This document shows, one piece after another, positions 9,677 through 19,276 of a stretch of DNA of 64,000 nt; position 1 is the first letter of the stretch; each line of letters opens with the position of its first letter. The DNA comes from Starkeya sp. ORNL1. Its GTDB lineage: Bacteria > Pseudomonadota > Alphaproteobacteria > Rhizobiales > Xanthobacteraceae. Below the pieces are notes generated by a model that was not told where the DNA came from, did not search any database, and was given only the letters and a program-made list of their open reading frames with translations. The translations under genes were made by a program, and so were the position numbers. The DNA is taken from contig NZ_CP048834.1 in assembly GCF_012971745.1 (NCBI RefSeq), positions 5,527,001 through 5,591,000 of the forward strand. Reading direction: 5' to 3'.

Positions 9677-11116
9677 ATGAGCGAGGACGCCAATCATTCG
9701 CTGCGTGCGCTGCCCGCGGTCGACACGGTGCTGAAGGCGCCTGCCGCGCTCGCCGCCATCGATCGCTTCGGCCGGCTGGAGACCACACGCGCGGTGCGCG
9801 CCGCGCTCACCGAGGTGCGCCGGCACGCGGAGCATCTGACCGCCGTACCGGACGCCGAGCACATCGCCAATGCGGCGCTCGCCGCCCTGGTTGCGGATGC
9901 GCAGCCCTCGCTGCGTCCGGTGTTCAACCTCACCGGCACGGTGCTGCACACCAATCTCGGCCGCGCGCTGCTGGCCGAAGAGGCGATCGCGGCGGCGGTC
10001 GCCGCCATGCGCTCTGCCGTGGCGCTGGAGTTCAATCTCGACGGCGGCCGGCGCGGCGAGCGCGACGACCATGTGCGCGGCCTGTTGTGCGAGTTGACCG
10101 GCGCCGAGGACGCCACCGTCGTCAACAACAATGCCGCGGCGGTGCTGCTCGTCATCAATACGCTGGGCAATGGCCGCGAGGCCATCGTCTCGCGCGGCGA
10201 ACTGATCGAGATCGGCGGCGCCTTCCGCATGCCGGACATCATGGCGCGCGCCGGGGCGCAACTGGTTGAGGTCGGCACCACCAACCGCACCCATCCGCGC
10301 GACTATGACGGCGCCATCAATGCCGCCACCGGGCTGGTGCTGAAGGTGCACACCTCGAACTACCGCATCGAGGGCTTCACCAAGCAGGTGCCGGCGCGCG
10401 AACTGGCGGAGATCGCCCGCGCCAAGCGCGTGCCGCTGGTGAACGATCTCGGCTCCGGCACGCTCGCCGACCTCGCCCGCTATGGCCTCGCCCATGAGCC
10501 GACGGTGCGCGAGGCGGTGGCCGACGGCGCCGACCTTGTCACCTTCTCCGGCGACAAGCTGCTCGGCGGACCGCAGACCGGCTTCATCGTCGGCCGGCGC
10601 GACCTGATCGTCGCCATCAACAGGAACCCGCTGAAGCGCGCGCTGCGGGTCGATAAGGTCCGGCTCGCGGCGCTGGAGGCGACGCTGCGGCTCTATCGCG
10701 ATCCCGATCGGCTGGCCGCCCGGCTGCCGACGCTGCGCCTGCTGGCGCTTCCCGCCGGCGAGATCGCAGAGCGCGGCCGCGCGCTGGTGCCGGCAGTCTC
10801 CGGAGCGCTCGGGGCGGATTTCACCGTCGAGGTCGCGCCGTGCAGCAGCCAGATCGGCTCCGGTGCGCTGCCGCTGGAGATGCTGCCGAGCGCCGGGCTC
10901 GCCATCCGTTCGCTGCGCGCCGAGGGGCGGGTGCTCGACGAACTCGCGAGCGCGCTGCGCCGGCTCGACGTGCCGGTGATCGGGCGCATCAATGACGGCG
11001 CGCTGCTGCTCGACCTGCGCTGCCTGGAGGACGAGGCCGGCTTCCTCGAGACGCTGCGCGGGCTGGACACATTGCGCGAGATGGACGCGCTGCGCGGTGC
11101 GGAGGTGCGTTCATGA
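9677..11116 (+). CDS. selA: L-seryl-tRNA(Sec) selenium transferase
   Basis: A 479-residue PLP enzyme that converts Ser-tRNA(Sec) to Sec-tRNA(Sec) using selenophosphate from SelD. The conserved N-terminal [19 protein letters not shown], the [11 protein letters not shown] segment, the DLGSGTL segment and the PLP lysine Lys294 in [13 protein letters not shown] are all present; E. coli has Lys295. The ATG at 9677 follows GAGGAGG; a GTG at 9671 is part of that ribosome site. The stop overlaps the selB start by 4 bp (ATGA). Confidence 0.97.
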   Translation: MSEDANHSLRALPAVDTVLKAPAALAAIDRFGRLETTRAVRAALTEVRRHAEHLTAVPDAEHIANAALAALVADAQPSLRPVFNLTGTVLHTNLGRALLAEEAIAAAVAAMRSAVALEFNLDGGRRGERDDHVRGLLCELTGAEDATVVNNNAAAVLLVINTLGNGREAIVSRGELIEIGGAFRMPDIMARAGAQLVEVGTTNRTHPRDYDGAINAATGLVLKVHTSNYRIEGFTKQVPARELAEIARAKRVPLVNDLGSGTLADLARYGLAHEPTVREAVADGADLVTFSGDKLLGGPQTGFIVGRRDLIVAINRNPLKRALRVDKVRLAALEATLRLYRDPDRLAARLPTLRLLALPAGEIAERGRALVPAVSGALGADFTVEVAPCSSQIGSGALPLEMLPSAGLAIRSLRAEGRVLDELASALRRLDVPVIGRINDGALLLDLRCLEDEAGFLETLRGLDTLREMDALRGAEVRS

Positions 11117-13212
11117 TCGTCGGCACTGCCGGCCATATCGACCACGGCAAGACCGCTCTCGTCGGGCGGCTCACGGGGGTCGATACCGACCGGCTGAAGG
11201 AGGAGAAGGCGCGCGGCATCTCCATCGATCTCGGCTTCGCCTATCTTCCGACCGATGCCGGCATTATCGGCTTCATCGATGTGCCGGGCCATGAGCGCTT
11301 CATCCACACCATGCTGGCCGGCGCCGGCAGCATCGATTTCGCGCTGCTGGTGGTGGCCACCGACGATGGCGTGATGCCGCAGACCCGCGAGCATCTTGCC
11401 ATCCTCGATCTGCTCGGAATCGCCAACGGCATCGTCGTGCTGACCAAGGCCGACCTCGCAGACGCCGACCGGCGCGGCGCGGTGGAGGCCGAGATACGAG
11501 CGGCGCTGGCGGATACCAGCCTTGATGGCGCGGACATCCTGCCGGTGTCGTCCATCACCGGGGAGGGTGTCGAGGAACTGCGTGCCCGCCTCATTGCAGC
11601 CGCGGGCGCCTTGTCGGCGCGTGGCGCCGATGGACGCTTCCGGCTGGCGGTGGACCGCAGCTTCTCACTCAGCGGAGCCGGCACGGTGGTTACCGGCACT
11701 GTGCTCAGCGGACACATCGCGGTGGGCGAGCGGGTCACGGTGAGCCCGTCGGGCCTCAGCGCGCGGGTGCGCTCGATCCATGCGCAGAACCGGCCGGCGG
11801 AGACCGGACGGGCCGGTGACCGCTGCGCGCTGAACCTCGCGGGCGAGGACATCACTCACGAGGCGATCAAGCGCGGCGACATGGTGCTCGACCCGACCCT
11901 GCACGCGCCGACCGAGCGCATCGACGCCACGCTGCGCGTGCTGGCAAGTGAACCGAAAGCGATCGGCCAGTGGTTCCCGGTACGGTTCCATCACGCCAGT
12001 GCGGAGGTCGGCGCGCGCATCGTTCCGCTCGACGCCGAGACGGTGAGGCCGGGCGGCCGGGCGCTGGTCCAGCTGGTGCTGGAGCGGCCGATCGCGGCCG
12101 CGGCGGGCGACCGCTACGTCATTCGCGACACCTCGGCCCAACGCACCATCGGCGGCGGACGCCTCGTCGATCTGCGCGCTCCCGCCCGCAAGCGGCGCAC
12201 GCCGGAGCGGCTGGCGCAGGTGACGGCGCACGCCATCCCCGATGCTGCGGAGGCGGTTACGGCGCTGCTCGCCGCTTCCCCCTTCCATCTCGACCTCACC
12301 GCCTTTGCGCGCGATCGGGCGTTGTCCGCGGATGCGGTCGACGCGCTGGTTGCACAGCTTGATCTCGCGGCGATCACGACGGGCGGCGTGGTGACGGTGC
12401 TCTCCGCCATACGCTGGAAGCAGGTGACCACCGCCCTCATCGAGACGCTCGGCATCTTCCACGCCGAGAATCCCGATCTGCCGGGCATCGGCGTGGAGAA
12501 GCTGCGCCTCGCGCTCGACCGCACGCTCGGCAAGCCGGTGTTCGCCGCCATCCTCCAGATGCTGGCGAAGCGCGATGTGCTCGCGCTCGAAGGCGCCTGG
12601 GTAAGGCTCGCCGGCCATGAGGTACGGCTGACGCCCAAGGATGAGGTGCTGTGGGAGGAAATCCGCCCACGGCTTGGCGGTGCGGAGCGCTTGCGTCCGC
12701 CGCGGGTGCGCGACATTGCCGGCATGCTGGACGAGGCCGAGCCCGAGGTGCGCCGCCTGCTGCGGCTGCTGGGCCGCATGGGGCGGGCCGACGAGGTGGC
12801 GCACGATCATTTCTTCCTGCGCGCCACTGTCGCCGAACTGGTCGGCATCGCCCGCGAGCTTGCCGCCGAGGGCGAGAGGGGCGAGTTCACCGCCGCCCGC
12901 TTCCGCGATCGCATCGAGGGCGCCGGTGAAGGGAAGGTTCACGGCGTCGGCCGCAAGGTCGCGATCCAGATCCTGGAATTCCTGGACCGCCATGGCGTGA
13001 CGCTGCGCCGCGGCGATCTGCGCCGCATCAATCCGCATCGGCTGGACCTGTTCGGTCCGCCTGGTGAAGATGAGCCGGCGCAGCAGCGAGATGGAAGAGA
13101 GTCGTCCCTGGTGGGGCGTCCGGACTTCAAATCCGGGAGGGGCCGCGAGACGGTCCTTGGTGGGTTCGACTCCCACTCTCTTCCGCCATCCGCCCGCACT
13201 CGTCGGGGGTAA
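11113..13212 (+). CDS. selB: Selenocysteine-specific elongation factor; frame runs through selC
   Basis: A 699-codon frame. SelB is an EF-Tu-like GTPase that brings Sec-tRNA(Sec) to UGA codons by binding the SECIS hairpin. The GTPase motifs are clear: [14 protein letters not shown], switch residues [29 protein letters not shown] and [10 protein letters not shown]. Beta-barrel domains follow, then the four winged-helix repeats that hold the mRNA hairpin; the last ends near [22 protein letters not shown]. The protein would normally be expected to stop around residue 645-660. Here no stop comes until 13212, so codons 661-692 are the tRNA-Sec gene read as protein. The added tail is probably unstructured. 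Translation to the end would require ribosomes to cross the tRNA sequence. Confidence 0.96.
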   Translation: MIVGTAGHIDHGKTALVGRLTGVDTDRLKEEKARGISIDLGFAYLPTDAGIIGFIDVPGHERFIHTMLAGAGSIDFALLVVATDDGVMPQTREHLAILDLLGIANGIVVLTKADLADADRRGAVEAEIRAALADTSLDGADILPVSSITGEGVEELRARLIAAAGALSARGADGRFRLAVDRSFSLSGAGTVVTGTVLSGHIAVGERVTVSPSGLSARVRSIHAQNRPAETGRAGDRCALNLAGEDITHEAIKRGDMVLDPTLHAPTERIDATLRVLASEPKAIGQWFPVRFHHASAEVGARIVPLDAETVRPGGRALVQLVLERPIAAAAGDRYVIRDTSAQRTIGGGRLVDLRAPARKRRTPERLAQVTAHAIPDAAEAVTALLAASPFHLDLTAFARDRALSADAVDALVAQLDLAAITTGGVVTVLSAIRWKQVTTALIETLGIFHAENPDLPGIGVEKLRLALDRTLGKPVFAAILQMLAKRDVLALEGAWVRLAGHEVRLTPKDEVLWEEIRPRLGGAERLRPPRVRDIAGMLDEAEPEVRRLLRLLGRMGRADEVAHDHFFLRATVAELVGIARELAAEGERGEFTAARFRDRIEGAGEGKVHGVGRKVAIQILEFLDRHGVTLRRGDLRRINPHRLDLFGPPGEDEPAQQRDGRESSLVGRPDFKSGRGRETVLGGFDSHSLPPSARTRRG
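13093..13188 (+). tRNA. selC: tRNA-Sec (anticodon UCA)
   Basis: A 96-nt tRNA with the bacterial tRNA-Sec fold. The acceptor stem is 8 bp (GGAAGAGA, 13093-13100, with TCTCTTCC, 13177-13184), followed by discriminator G and an encoded CCA. The T arm is GTGGG-TTCGACT-CCCAC (13160-13176), giving the 8+5 bp branch typical of bacteria. The anticodon stem TCCGGA/TCCGGG carries loop CTTCAAA with UCA at 13127-13129. A long variable arm lies between 13138 and 13159. It lies inside the 3' end of the selB frame, on the same strand. It reads the fdhA UGA at 4449. Confidence 0.95.
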
Positions 13213-13215
13213 GCT

Positions 13216-13321
13216 CCCTCTCCCCGTCGGGGGAGAGGGTTGGGGTGAGGGGTCTTCGCCACTCCACAATCGTGCTCCCCCTCACCGACCCGCTTCGCGG
13301 GCCACCCCAATGGGGAGAGGG
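13216..13321. repeat. Large palindromic intergenic repeat
   Basis: Imperfect inverted repeat. The left part (CCCTCTCCCC...GGGGAGAGGG, then TTGGGGTGAGGGG) is mirrored on the right by CCCCTCACCGACCC...CACCCCAATGGGGAGAGGG, with an inner GACCCGCTTCGCGGGCC hairpin. It fills the space between selB/selC and the convergent cellulose operon and may help end transcription from both sides. Similar GC-rich mosaics are common in Rhizobiales intergenic DNA. Confidence 0.65.
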
Positions 13322-13338
13322 AAACAAGCGAGTGGGGG

Positions 13339-15570
13339 CTAGCCGTCGCGCACCTTCTTGGTCAGCGCAAGAATGGCGCTGACGCCGGCCTGTGCGTCGG
13401 GATTGCCAGTAGCGGCGAGCGCCTTGAAGATGCGGTCGGCCGACTGCAGATCGCGCAGATGGTAGTAGGACCAGCCGCGCAGCATCATCAGGTCCTGCTG
13501 CTCGGGGACGAGGCGGCTGCGCTCATCCAGCGCGATGATCGCCTCGACAAAGCGCTCGTCATTGTAGGCCGCCTGCGCACGCTGGGCGAGGATGTCGGCG
13601 CTCAACTGGGTCGAGCGTCGCGGATCCTGCGGCGCCTCGATAGCGGCGACCTGCGCGGCATTGGTCATGCCCTTGCGCAGATAGGCGAGCGACTTGCCAT
13701 AGGCGGCGTCTTCCGCGGTCTTGCCAGAGCCGTATTTGATGGCGAGGTCGAAGGCGGCCGCGGCCTCCATCGGGCGCAGCAGCTCCATCAGGCACCAGCC
13801 GCGGGCCAGTGCATCGGCCGGCGCGAGGCGTCCGGCGCGGAAGCCGGCATCGGTGATGGCGACGCACTGGCCGAAGCGCTTGGATTGCAGCGCGGCCGCG
13901 GCGCCGGTGCCGGACACCGACCCACCTGAAGACGCGCCATAGCTGCGACGTTCGGACTTCGAGACCGGCGCGGCGTAGTCGTCGACCTCGGGTGCGAGAT
14001 CGATGGGCGCCGCGGCGACACGCGGTCGCGGCGCCGGAGCGGCGGGTGGGGGATCGAACGGCGGCAGCGGCGCGTTTCGGCTGGCAACTGGCGCGACAGG
14101 AGCGAGCGGCGGCAGTGCTTGCTGGGCGGGCTGCGGCGCGAGCCCGGCAACAGCCATTCCGCCCTGGCGTTCCAGCCGGCGCCGGACCTCCGGCGAGACC
14201 AGGGCAAGGATGCGCTCGGAGCGGGTGCGCCAGCGGGCGACGATGGCGTCCAGCGTCGCCTTGTCCTTCAGGCGCAGGCTGGTGACGGCGAGGCCATAGG
14301 CCGAAGGCTCGTCGTCCGGTGCCCAGTCGACCGCGGTGCGGAACCAGGTGGCGGCGGTGCGCAGCTGGCCGGTATTGTAGGCGTACCAGCCGATGGCCTG
14401 CGCGCCCGAGACATATTTGTCGGCGATCACCACCGGGGAGAAGCGGGCGAGGATGCCGGCATCGAGCCGCGGCGGCGGATCGGCGGCAAGCAGGCTCACC
14501 ACCACGTCGAGATAGGCCTTGCGGTTCTCCGGCGTGGCATCGCGCCATTGATAGGCGACGGGTTCGGCTTCCAGCGCCCGGCCACCCGACATCAGGGTGA
14601 GCACATAGCCTTCGGCGGCCTTGGCGCCGCCATTGCGGTCGAGCGCGATCTTGAACCAGTCGAGTGCGCGCGCCGGCTCGTTATGGCGGTAGAGATACCA
14701 GCCGAGCAGCAGCGCGTCGTCCGGCGTGGTGCCGGCCTTGGCGAGCCGCTCCATGGTGGCGATGTCGTCGGCCGGGACGGTCTGCTTCTCGTCCTGCGCG
14801 GCGCGGCCCATGCGGGCCCGCACCAGATCGTCGCGCAGCACGGCGAACTCGCCCTGGCCATCCGGGCCGGGCCGCTCCAGCTTGATCAGCACGGCGACAC
14901 GCGGCTCATCGAGCAGCTGGATCGCCTTCTGCAGCGTGGCGACACGCTCCCCGGTGTCGGTGCACGTGTTCAGCACATAGCCATAGACATCCTGCGCGCG
15001 GTCCGGCGCGTTGGTCTTGCCGAAGGCCTCGGCGACGCGCCAGAGCACGTCGACATTGGCGCAGGTCAGCACGCCCGGCGTCTCGGTGGCGACGCGCAGC
15101 ACCGTGCCCCATTGCTGGGCGTCCGAGGCGTTGACGATGCGGCGACGCGCCTCGCCCTCGTCGAGCCGGGCCAGCAATTCCGGCGGCACCACCCAGGCAG
15201 GCTCGGATGCCTGGCGCGCGGCGATGGCGCTGCGGACATCACCATATTTACCGTCGGCATAAAGCTGCCACATGCGCTCGAGCTCCGGATCGGAGCGTGT
15301 CGCCGGGCCGAACAGGTCGGTCGGTGGGGTCCAGTCCGGGTAGAGCGCGCGCAGCCGGGCGGTCTCGGCCTCAAGCCGGCGCGTGTCGCCCTGCGAGGCG
15401 AAATAGCGCAGCGCGGTCTCGTCGACCTTTGGCCTCGGCGCGTTGGCGGTAGCGGGATTGGCGGGCGATGCAGGTGTCTTGGCAGTGCCGGGAAGATCGA
15501 TCTGCTGGCCTATGGCGGGGACTACGGCGCCCCCGAGCAAGAACAGCAGAACGGCTTTCTTCAAAGACAT
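13339..15570 (-). CDS. Cellulose-operon TPR protein
   Basis: A 743-residue exported protein with an N-terminal signal (MSLKKAVLLFLLGGAVVPAIG) and many TPR-like helical pairs over most of its length (for example ALLLGWYLYRHNEPARALDWF, AIGWYAYNTGQLRTAATWF, AAYGKSLAYLRKGMTNAAQV). A Pro/Ala-rich linker lies around residues 480-550. It is the last gene of bcsA-bcsB-bcsZ-TPR and its start overlaps bcsZ by 10 bp. By position it stands where BcsC or the alphaproteobacterial TPR protein sometimes called BcsK is found. No BcsC-type outer-membrane beta-barrel is evident at the C-terminus, so it may only be the periplasmic scaffold of cellulose export. Confidence 0.8.
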   Translation of the reverse strand: MSLKKAVLLFLLGGAVVPAIGQQIDLPGTAKTPASPANPATANAPRPKVDETALRYFASQGDTRRLEAETARLRALYPDWTPPTDLFGPATRSDPELERMWQLYADGKYGDVRSAIAARQASEPAWVVPPELLARLDEGEARRRIVNASDAQQWGTVLRVATETPGVLTCANVDVLWRVAEAFGKTNAPDRAQDVYGYVLNTCTDTGERVATLQKAIQLLDEPRVAVLIKLERPGPDGQGEFAVLRDDLVRARMGRAAQDEKQTVPADDIATMERLAKAGTTPDDALLLGWYLYRHNEPARALDWFKIALDRNGGAKAAEGYVLTLMSGGRALEAEPVAYQWRDATPENRKAYLDVVVSLLAADPPPRLDAGILARFSPVVIADKYVSGAQAIGWYAYNTGQLRTAATWFRTAVDWAPDDEPSAYGLAVTSLRLKDKATLDAIVARWRTRSERILALVSPEVRRRLERQGGMAVAGLAPQPAQQALPPLAPVAPVASRNAPLPPFDPPPAAPAPRPRVAAAPIDLAPEVDDYAAPVSKSERRSYGASSGGSVSGTGAAAALQSKRFGQCVAITDAGFRAGRLAPADALARGWCLMELLRPMEAAAAFDLAIKYGSGKTAEDAAYGKSLAYLRKGMTNAAQVAAIEAPQDPRRSTQLSADILAQRAQAAYNDERFVEAIIALDERSRLVPEQQDLMMLRGWSYYHLRDLQSADRIFKALAATGNPDAQAGVSAILALTKKVRDG

Positions 15571-16610
15571 CGCGGATATTTCTCAGCCACCATCGACATG
15601 CCCAGCAGATAAAGGGTGGACGGGTAATACAGCGTCGGCTCGAAGCGGCGCAGGTCGTCGGGAATCGCCGCCCCGTCGAGCGCGCAGGAGAGCGCCGCGG
15701 CGAGCATACGGTAACCGGGCTCGTCGAGCCTCGTGAGCACGCGCCCGGTCGGTATGTTGACGATTGCGGGCCTGCCCGCGTTCTCGACGATCCAGTTCCG
15801 CTTGAAGACTTCGAGAGTGCCCGCGTCCTTTATGTCTGCCCGCAAAAGGTAAAGAACTATCCTTAATGAATTGTAACCGAACACGGGTTCGAAGCCCTGC
15901 GCCGGGACCAGCGCGCCTCCCGCGGGGGCCGAGAGCCAGTCCGGCGGCAGCTTGGCCGGGCCGAGGCGGGCGGCCGCGATCAGCGCCTGGCCGCTCTTGG
16001 AAAGCCCGGCCCAGTCGACCTCGGGGGCGAGCTGCGCCAGCACCGGGAAGGCCTCGAAGATCCAGTAGGACAAGTTAAGGACCGGGCCGTCCTTGCGCTC
16101 CCTGGTGGAGAAGCCGGTGACGCCGGGCATCAGCACCAGACGGCCGCCCTCGCGCTTCACCGCCTGCTTGCCGATCGCCTTGGCGATGCGGGTGGCGCCC
16201 GAGAGATAGCCCGGCTCGTTCCAGGCGCGCCCGGCACGGGCCAGCGCATAGGCGATCAGTATGTCGCCATCGCTTGCGGCATTGATGTCGGTGATGTGCG
16301 GATTGGCCTTGGGGTCCCAGCGCCACGCAGCGAGGCCGTCGTCGCGGATCAAGAGTTCGGTGCGGGTGAAGGTCCAGATGCGCTCGAAGGCAGCCCGGTC
16401 ACCGGCCAGGTACGCGAGCAGCATGCCGTAGCCTTGCCCCTCGCTGTGGCTGATGCCGCCATTGCCGTCATCTACGACGCGCCCGCTGGCATCGACGAAC
16501 CGGGCGAGATAGGCGGTCCATGCATCGGGGGCGATCATGTTGGGAGCCTGCGCACGCGCCGGCAGGCCGGCACACAGCACGGCCAGCACGACGAAGACAA
16601 AGCGGATCAT
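15561..16610 (-). CDS. bcsZ: Cellulose-operon endoglucanase, glycoside hydrolase family 8
   Basis: A 349-residue exported endo-beta-1,4-glucanase. The signal peptide (MIRFVFVVLAVLCAGLPARAQA) is followed by the GH8 catalytic region: the acid Glu in SHSEGQGYGMLLA, WRWDPKANPHITDINAASDGDILIAYAL with the second acid, and the YNSLRIVLYLLRAD and YYPSTLYLLG segments. The ATG at 16610 overlaps the bcsB stop (ATGA). Frame open further upstream lies within bcsB and is ignored. BcsZ trims or releases glucan chains during cellulose secretion and tunes polymer yield. Confidence 0.93.
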   Translation of the reverse strand: MIRFVFVVLAVLCAGLPARAQAPNMIAPDAWTAYLARFVDASGRVVDDGNGGISHSEGQGYGMLLAYLAGDRAAFERIWTFTRTELLIRDDGLAAWRWDPKANPHITDINAASDGDILIAYALARAGRAWNEPGYLSGATRIAKAIGKQAVKREGGRLVLMPGVTGFSTRERKDGPVLNLSYWIFEAFPVLAQLAPEVDWAGLSKSGQALIAAARLGPAKLPPDWLSAPAGGALVPAQGFEPVFGYNSLRIVLYLLRADIKDAGTLEVFKRNWIVENAGRPAIVNIPTGRVLTRLDEPGYRMLAAALSCALDGAAIPDDLRRFEPTLYYPSTLYLLGMSMVAEKYPRCL

Positions 16611-19276
16611 GCGGTGCGTCCCAGCCGGCGGAGCAGGAAGGTCGTCGCGGTCCCGAGCACGATGCCGCAGAACACCAGGATCAGCGCATAGGGCAGGATG
16701 TTGATGGACAGCCAATTGGCCGCCACCATACGGAAATTGGCGAAGCCCAATGGCTCGGTGATGACGAAGCGATATTGCGCCGCGTCCCGCTGCTCCAGCG
16801 TGCCGGTTGCGGCCTGGTAGGCGACGGCCTGGCCGGAGATGCGGGTCCACACCTCCTGCGCGGTGAAGCTGTCCATGCCGGCGGCCAGCCCTTCGGCAGT
16901 GCGGCCGGACACCAGCGTCCAGGTCGAGGAGCCATTCGGGGCGAGGCCCTGCGCCAGCAGCACCGAGGTGCGTGGTGGCGGTTCGAACAGGGTCTGTTCA
17001 GCCTCCCCGATGCGCAGCGAGGAATAGGAGATGCCGAAGGTGCGCTTGGTCCAGCCCTCGAAGCTGGTGAGCATGCCGCCGATCCCGCCGCCGCCGGAAA
17101 GATTCTCGCGCCAGCGCTCATACACTTCCGGCGTGTCGTCGGGTGTAGTCGTGCCCGGCTCCGGAGCGGCGCTGCCGTCGCCTCCCGGCTTCTGGCGGCT
17201 GCGGAAGCGCTGCAGCACATCGTCATAGCTGGCGTCGCTGCCCGGTGGCCGGGCCGCGGCGTCATCGCCCGGCCCGGCGACCCAGTTGACGCGTGTCGCC
17301 TCGGCGATGCCGACCTGGCCGAGAATGCCCGGAGCGATCTGGCCGATGGCGCCGACGAAGATGGCAGGCCGTTCGCCGAGCGTCGAGGACGCCGGCGAGG
17401 AGTCGATCGGAATCGGCTCGCCCTTGGCGAGCGCGAGGCGCGCCATCAGCGTCGCGCCGGAGGAGACGGTCGGCGCATCGTGCCGGGCCAGCACCACGGC
17501 GAGCGGATTGACGTCCATCCGATAGGGGAAAGCCCGCGCCGCGAAGGCGGCGAGGTCCGGCGTGCGGCCGATGCGGGCGAAGCCGTCCATGACGAATTCG
17601 GAGGAATCGAACAGCACGAAGCGGTCGTCGCCCGGCAGCGTGGCACCGGGCAGGCAGCGCGCGTCGGCCTCGGTGTCGAGCACCACCTCGATCCACACGC
17701 GATTGATGCCGGGACGGAAATTGGTCAGCGGGATCTTCAGTGGCTGGCGCTGGAACAGTCCGCCGCCGCGCGTGCCGATGGTCAGCGTCGAGGCGATCTG
17801 GTCGTTCACATAGACGTCGACATGGCTGCCGGGACGGACCGCGGCGGTGTAGGCGGCGTCGATCAGCAGCAGCGCCTGGCCATAGGCGGTGGCATAGAAG
17901 TCGGCCGGCAAGGCGATGCCGAAGCGCACGCGGAAGCGGCGGCCGGAGAATTCCTGCGTCGACACCCCGAGATCGGCGAGCCGCACCCGCCGTGCGCCGG
18001 TGAAGAGCGGGGCATCCGGGGCGAAGCGCCCGGAGGTGGCGACGCTGTTGCGCGCGCTTACCGGCAGCGTGTTCAAGCGGTCGATGGCGGTGTCGACGTC
18101 GCTCGCGAGCGGGCCGGCGACCACCAGGGTCGGCCCGCCCAGCCGGCGGTCGGCGACGAAGCGCGCCACCGGCTGCATCGCGGCTTCCGCCGGCGGCGAG
18201 CCCATCAGGCGGGGCAACTCCACGGCGGTGCCGAGCACCAGGGTGACAGTGCCGCGCGGGGTCGGGCCGGCGGCGCCGTCGGAAACCGAGACGACGGGGT
18301 GCGGAAAGCGGCCGCGCAAGGCGATGCCCTGCACCGCGCGCAGCACGCGGGCGCTACCGCCGCCCTCCAGCGGGCCGGGGGTGACGACGCGGATGCGGGT
18401 GGCGCCATTCTCGTCGACACCGACCGCGGGCAGATCGTCGAGCCCGCCCGTCAAGGGCGGCAGGCCGCCGGCATAGGCGATGCCGGTCGCGGCATTGTTT
18501 ATGTCGGTCCACAGCTCATAGGTGGAGGCGACCGAGCAGTCGGTGCGGTGGCGCTGGGTCACCTCGAAGCGCACCAGATTGGCGCCGGCGCGCAGCACGC
18601 CGGCGCGGATCGGCGCCACGATCTGGGTGACCTCCTGCGAGGAGGTGATCGGCGTCTCGATGATGCTCTGGCCGTTGATGGTGACGCGCAGCCGGGAGGC
18701 CTCCGGCATGACGACGACGGCATTGGTGTAGCCGACCAGCAGCGTGGCGGCGCGGCCGGCCTCCTCCTCGCTGACATTGGTCACCCAGGCGCGGGAATCG
18801 ATCTCGCCCTCAAAGCGGAGCCGCTTCAGCGGCACGATGTATCGATCGGGCGTACGCATCGCATGCGCGGTGCCGGGCGTCGCTGCCGGGGCGGAGACCG
18901 CGGCTGGCGGCGCGGGCTGTCCCGGCCGCATCTGGAAAGGCGTGGGCGCGGCGGGGGACTGCGCCTGTGCGGGCGGCTGGGCCGAAGAAGGAGCCGGCGG
19001 CTGGTAGGGCTGGGGCGGAACTGCCGATTGTCCCGTCTGCGCGCCCATCGGGAATGGCGAGGTGCCCGGCGCCGCCGGTGTGCTGCCCTGCGAGGGCGCA
19101 TTGCCGGGCGGCATGCCGAAGGGTTGCGCAGCGGGCGGCGCCGTCGCTGCCGGGGCTCCGCCCGGCGGGCTTATGTTGAAGGCGGGCTGCGCCTCGGCAT
19201 TGCCTGCGGCCAAGGCGAGCAGGCAGGCGAGGGCGAACCCCCGTCCGAGATCGAAGACGAAGCGGGCGTGGATCAT
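16607..19276 (-). CDS. bcsB: Cellulose synthase periplasmic regulatory subunit
   Basis: An 889-residue protein. A signal peptide (FALACLLALAAGNAEA) leads into a Pro/Ala/Gln-rich region of about 130 residues, unusually long, before the BcsB core. The core has carbohydrate-binding and flavodoxin-like repeats (LRFEGEIDSRAWVTNVS, VTINGQSI, DVYVNDQIASTLTIG) and a C-terminal membrane anchor (NILPYALILVFCGIVLGTATTFLL) that packs against BcsA. The ATG at 19276 overlaps the bcsA stop by 4 bp. BcsB guides the growing glucan through the periplasm and is needed for BcsA activity. Confidence 0.93.
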   Translation of the reverse strand: MIHARFVFDLGRGFALACLLALAAGNAEAQPAFNISPPGGAPAATAPPAAQPFGMPPGNAPSQGSTPAAPGTSPFPMGAQTGQSAVPPQPYQPPAPSSAQPPAQAQSPAAPTPFQMRPGQPAPPAAVSAPAATPGTAHAMRTPDRYIVPLKRLRFEGEIDSRAWVTNVSEEEAGRAATLLVGYTNAVVVMPEASRLRVTINGQSIIETPITSSQEVTQIVAPIRAGVLRAGANLVRFEVTQRHRTDCSVASTYELWTDINNAATGIAYAGGLPPLTGGLDDLPAVGVDENGATRIRVVTPGPLEGGGSARVLRAVQGIALRGRFPHPVVSVSDGAAGPTPRGTVTLVLGTAVELPRLMGSPPAEAAMQPVARFVADRRLGGPTLVVAGPLASDVDTAIDRLNTLPVSARNSVATSGRFAPDAPLFTGARRVRLADLGVSTQEFSGRRFRVRFGIALPADFYATAYGQALLLIDAAYTAAVRPGSHVDVYVNDQIASTLTIGTRGGGLFQRQPLKIPLTNFRPGINRVWIEVVLDTEADARCLPGATLPGDDRFVLFDSSEFVMDGFARIGRTPDLAAFAARAFPYRMDVNPLAVVLARHDAPTVSSGATLMARLALAKGEPIPIDSSPASSTLGERPAIFVGAIGQIAPGILGQVGIAEATRVNWVAGPGDDAAARPPGSDASYDDVLQRFRSRQKPGGDGSAAPEPGTTTPDDTPEVYERWRENLSGGGGIGGMLTSFEGWTKRTFGISYSSLRIGEAEQTLFEPPPRTSVLLAQGLAPNGSSTWTLVSGRTAEGLAAGMDSFTAQEVWTRISGQAVAYQAATGTLEQRDAAQYRFVITEPLGFANFRMVAANWLSINILPYALILVFCGIVLGTATTFLLRRLGRTA

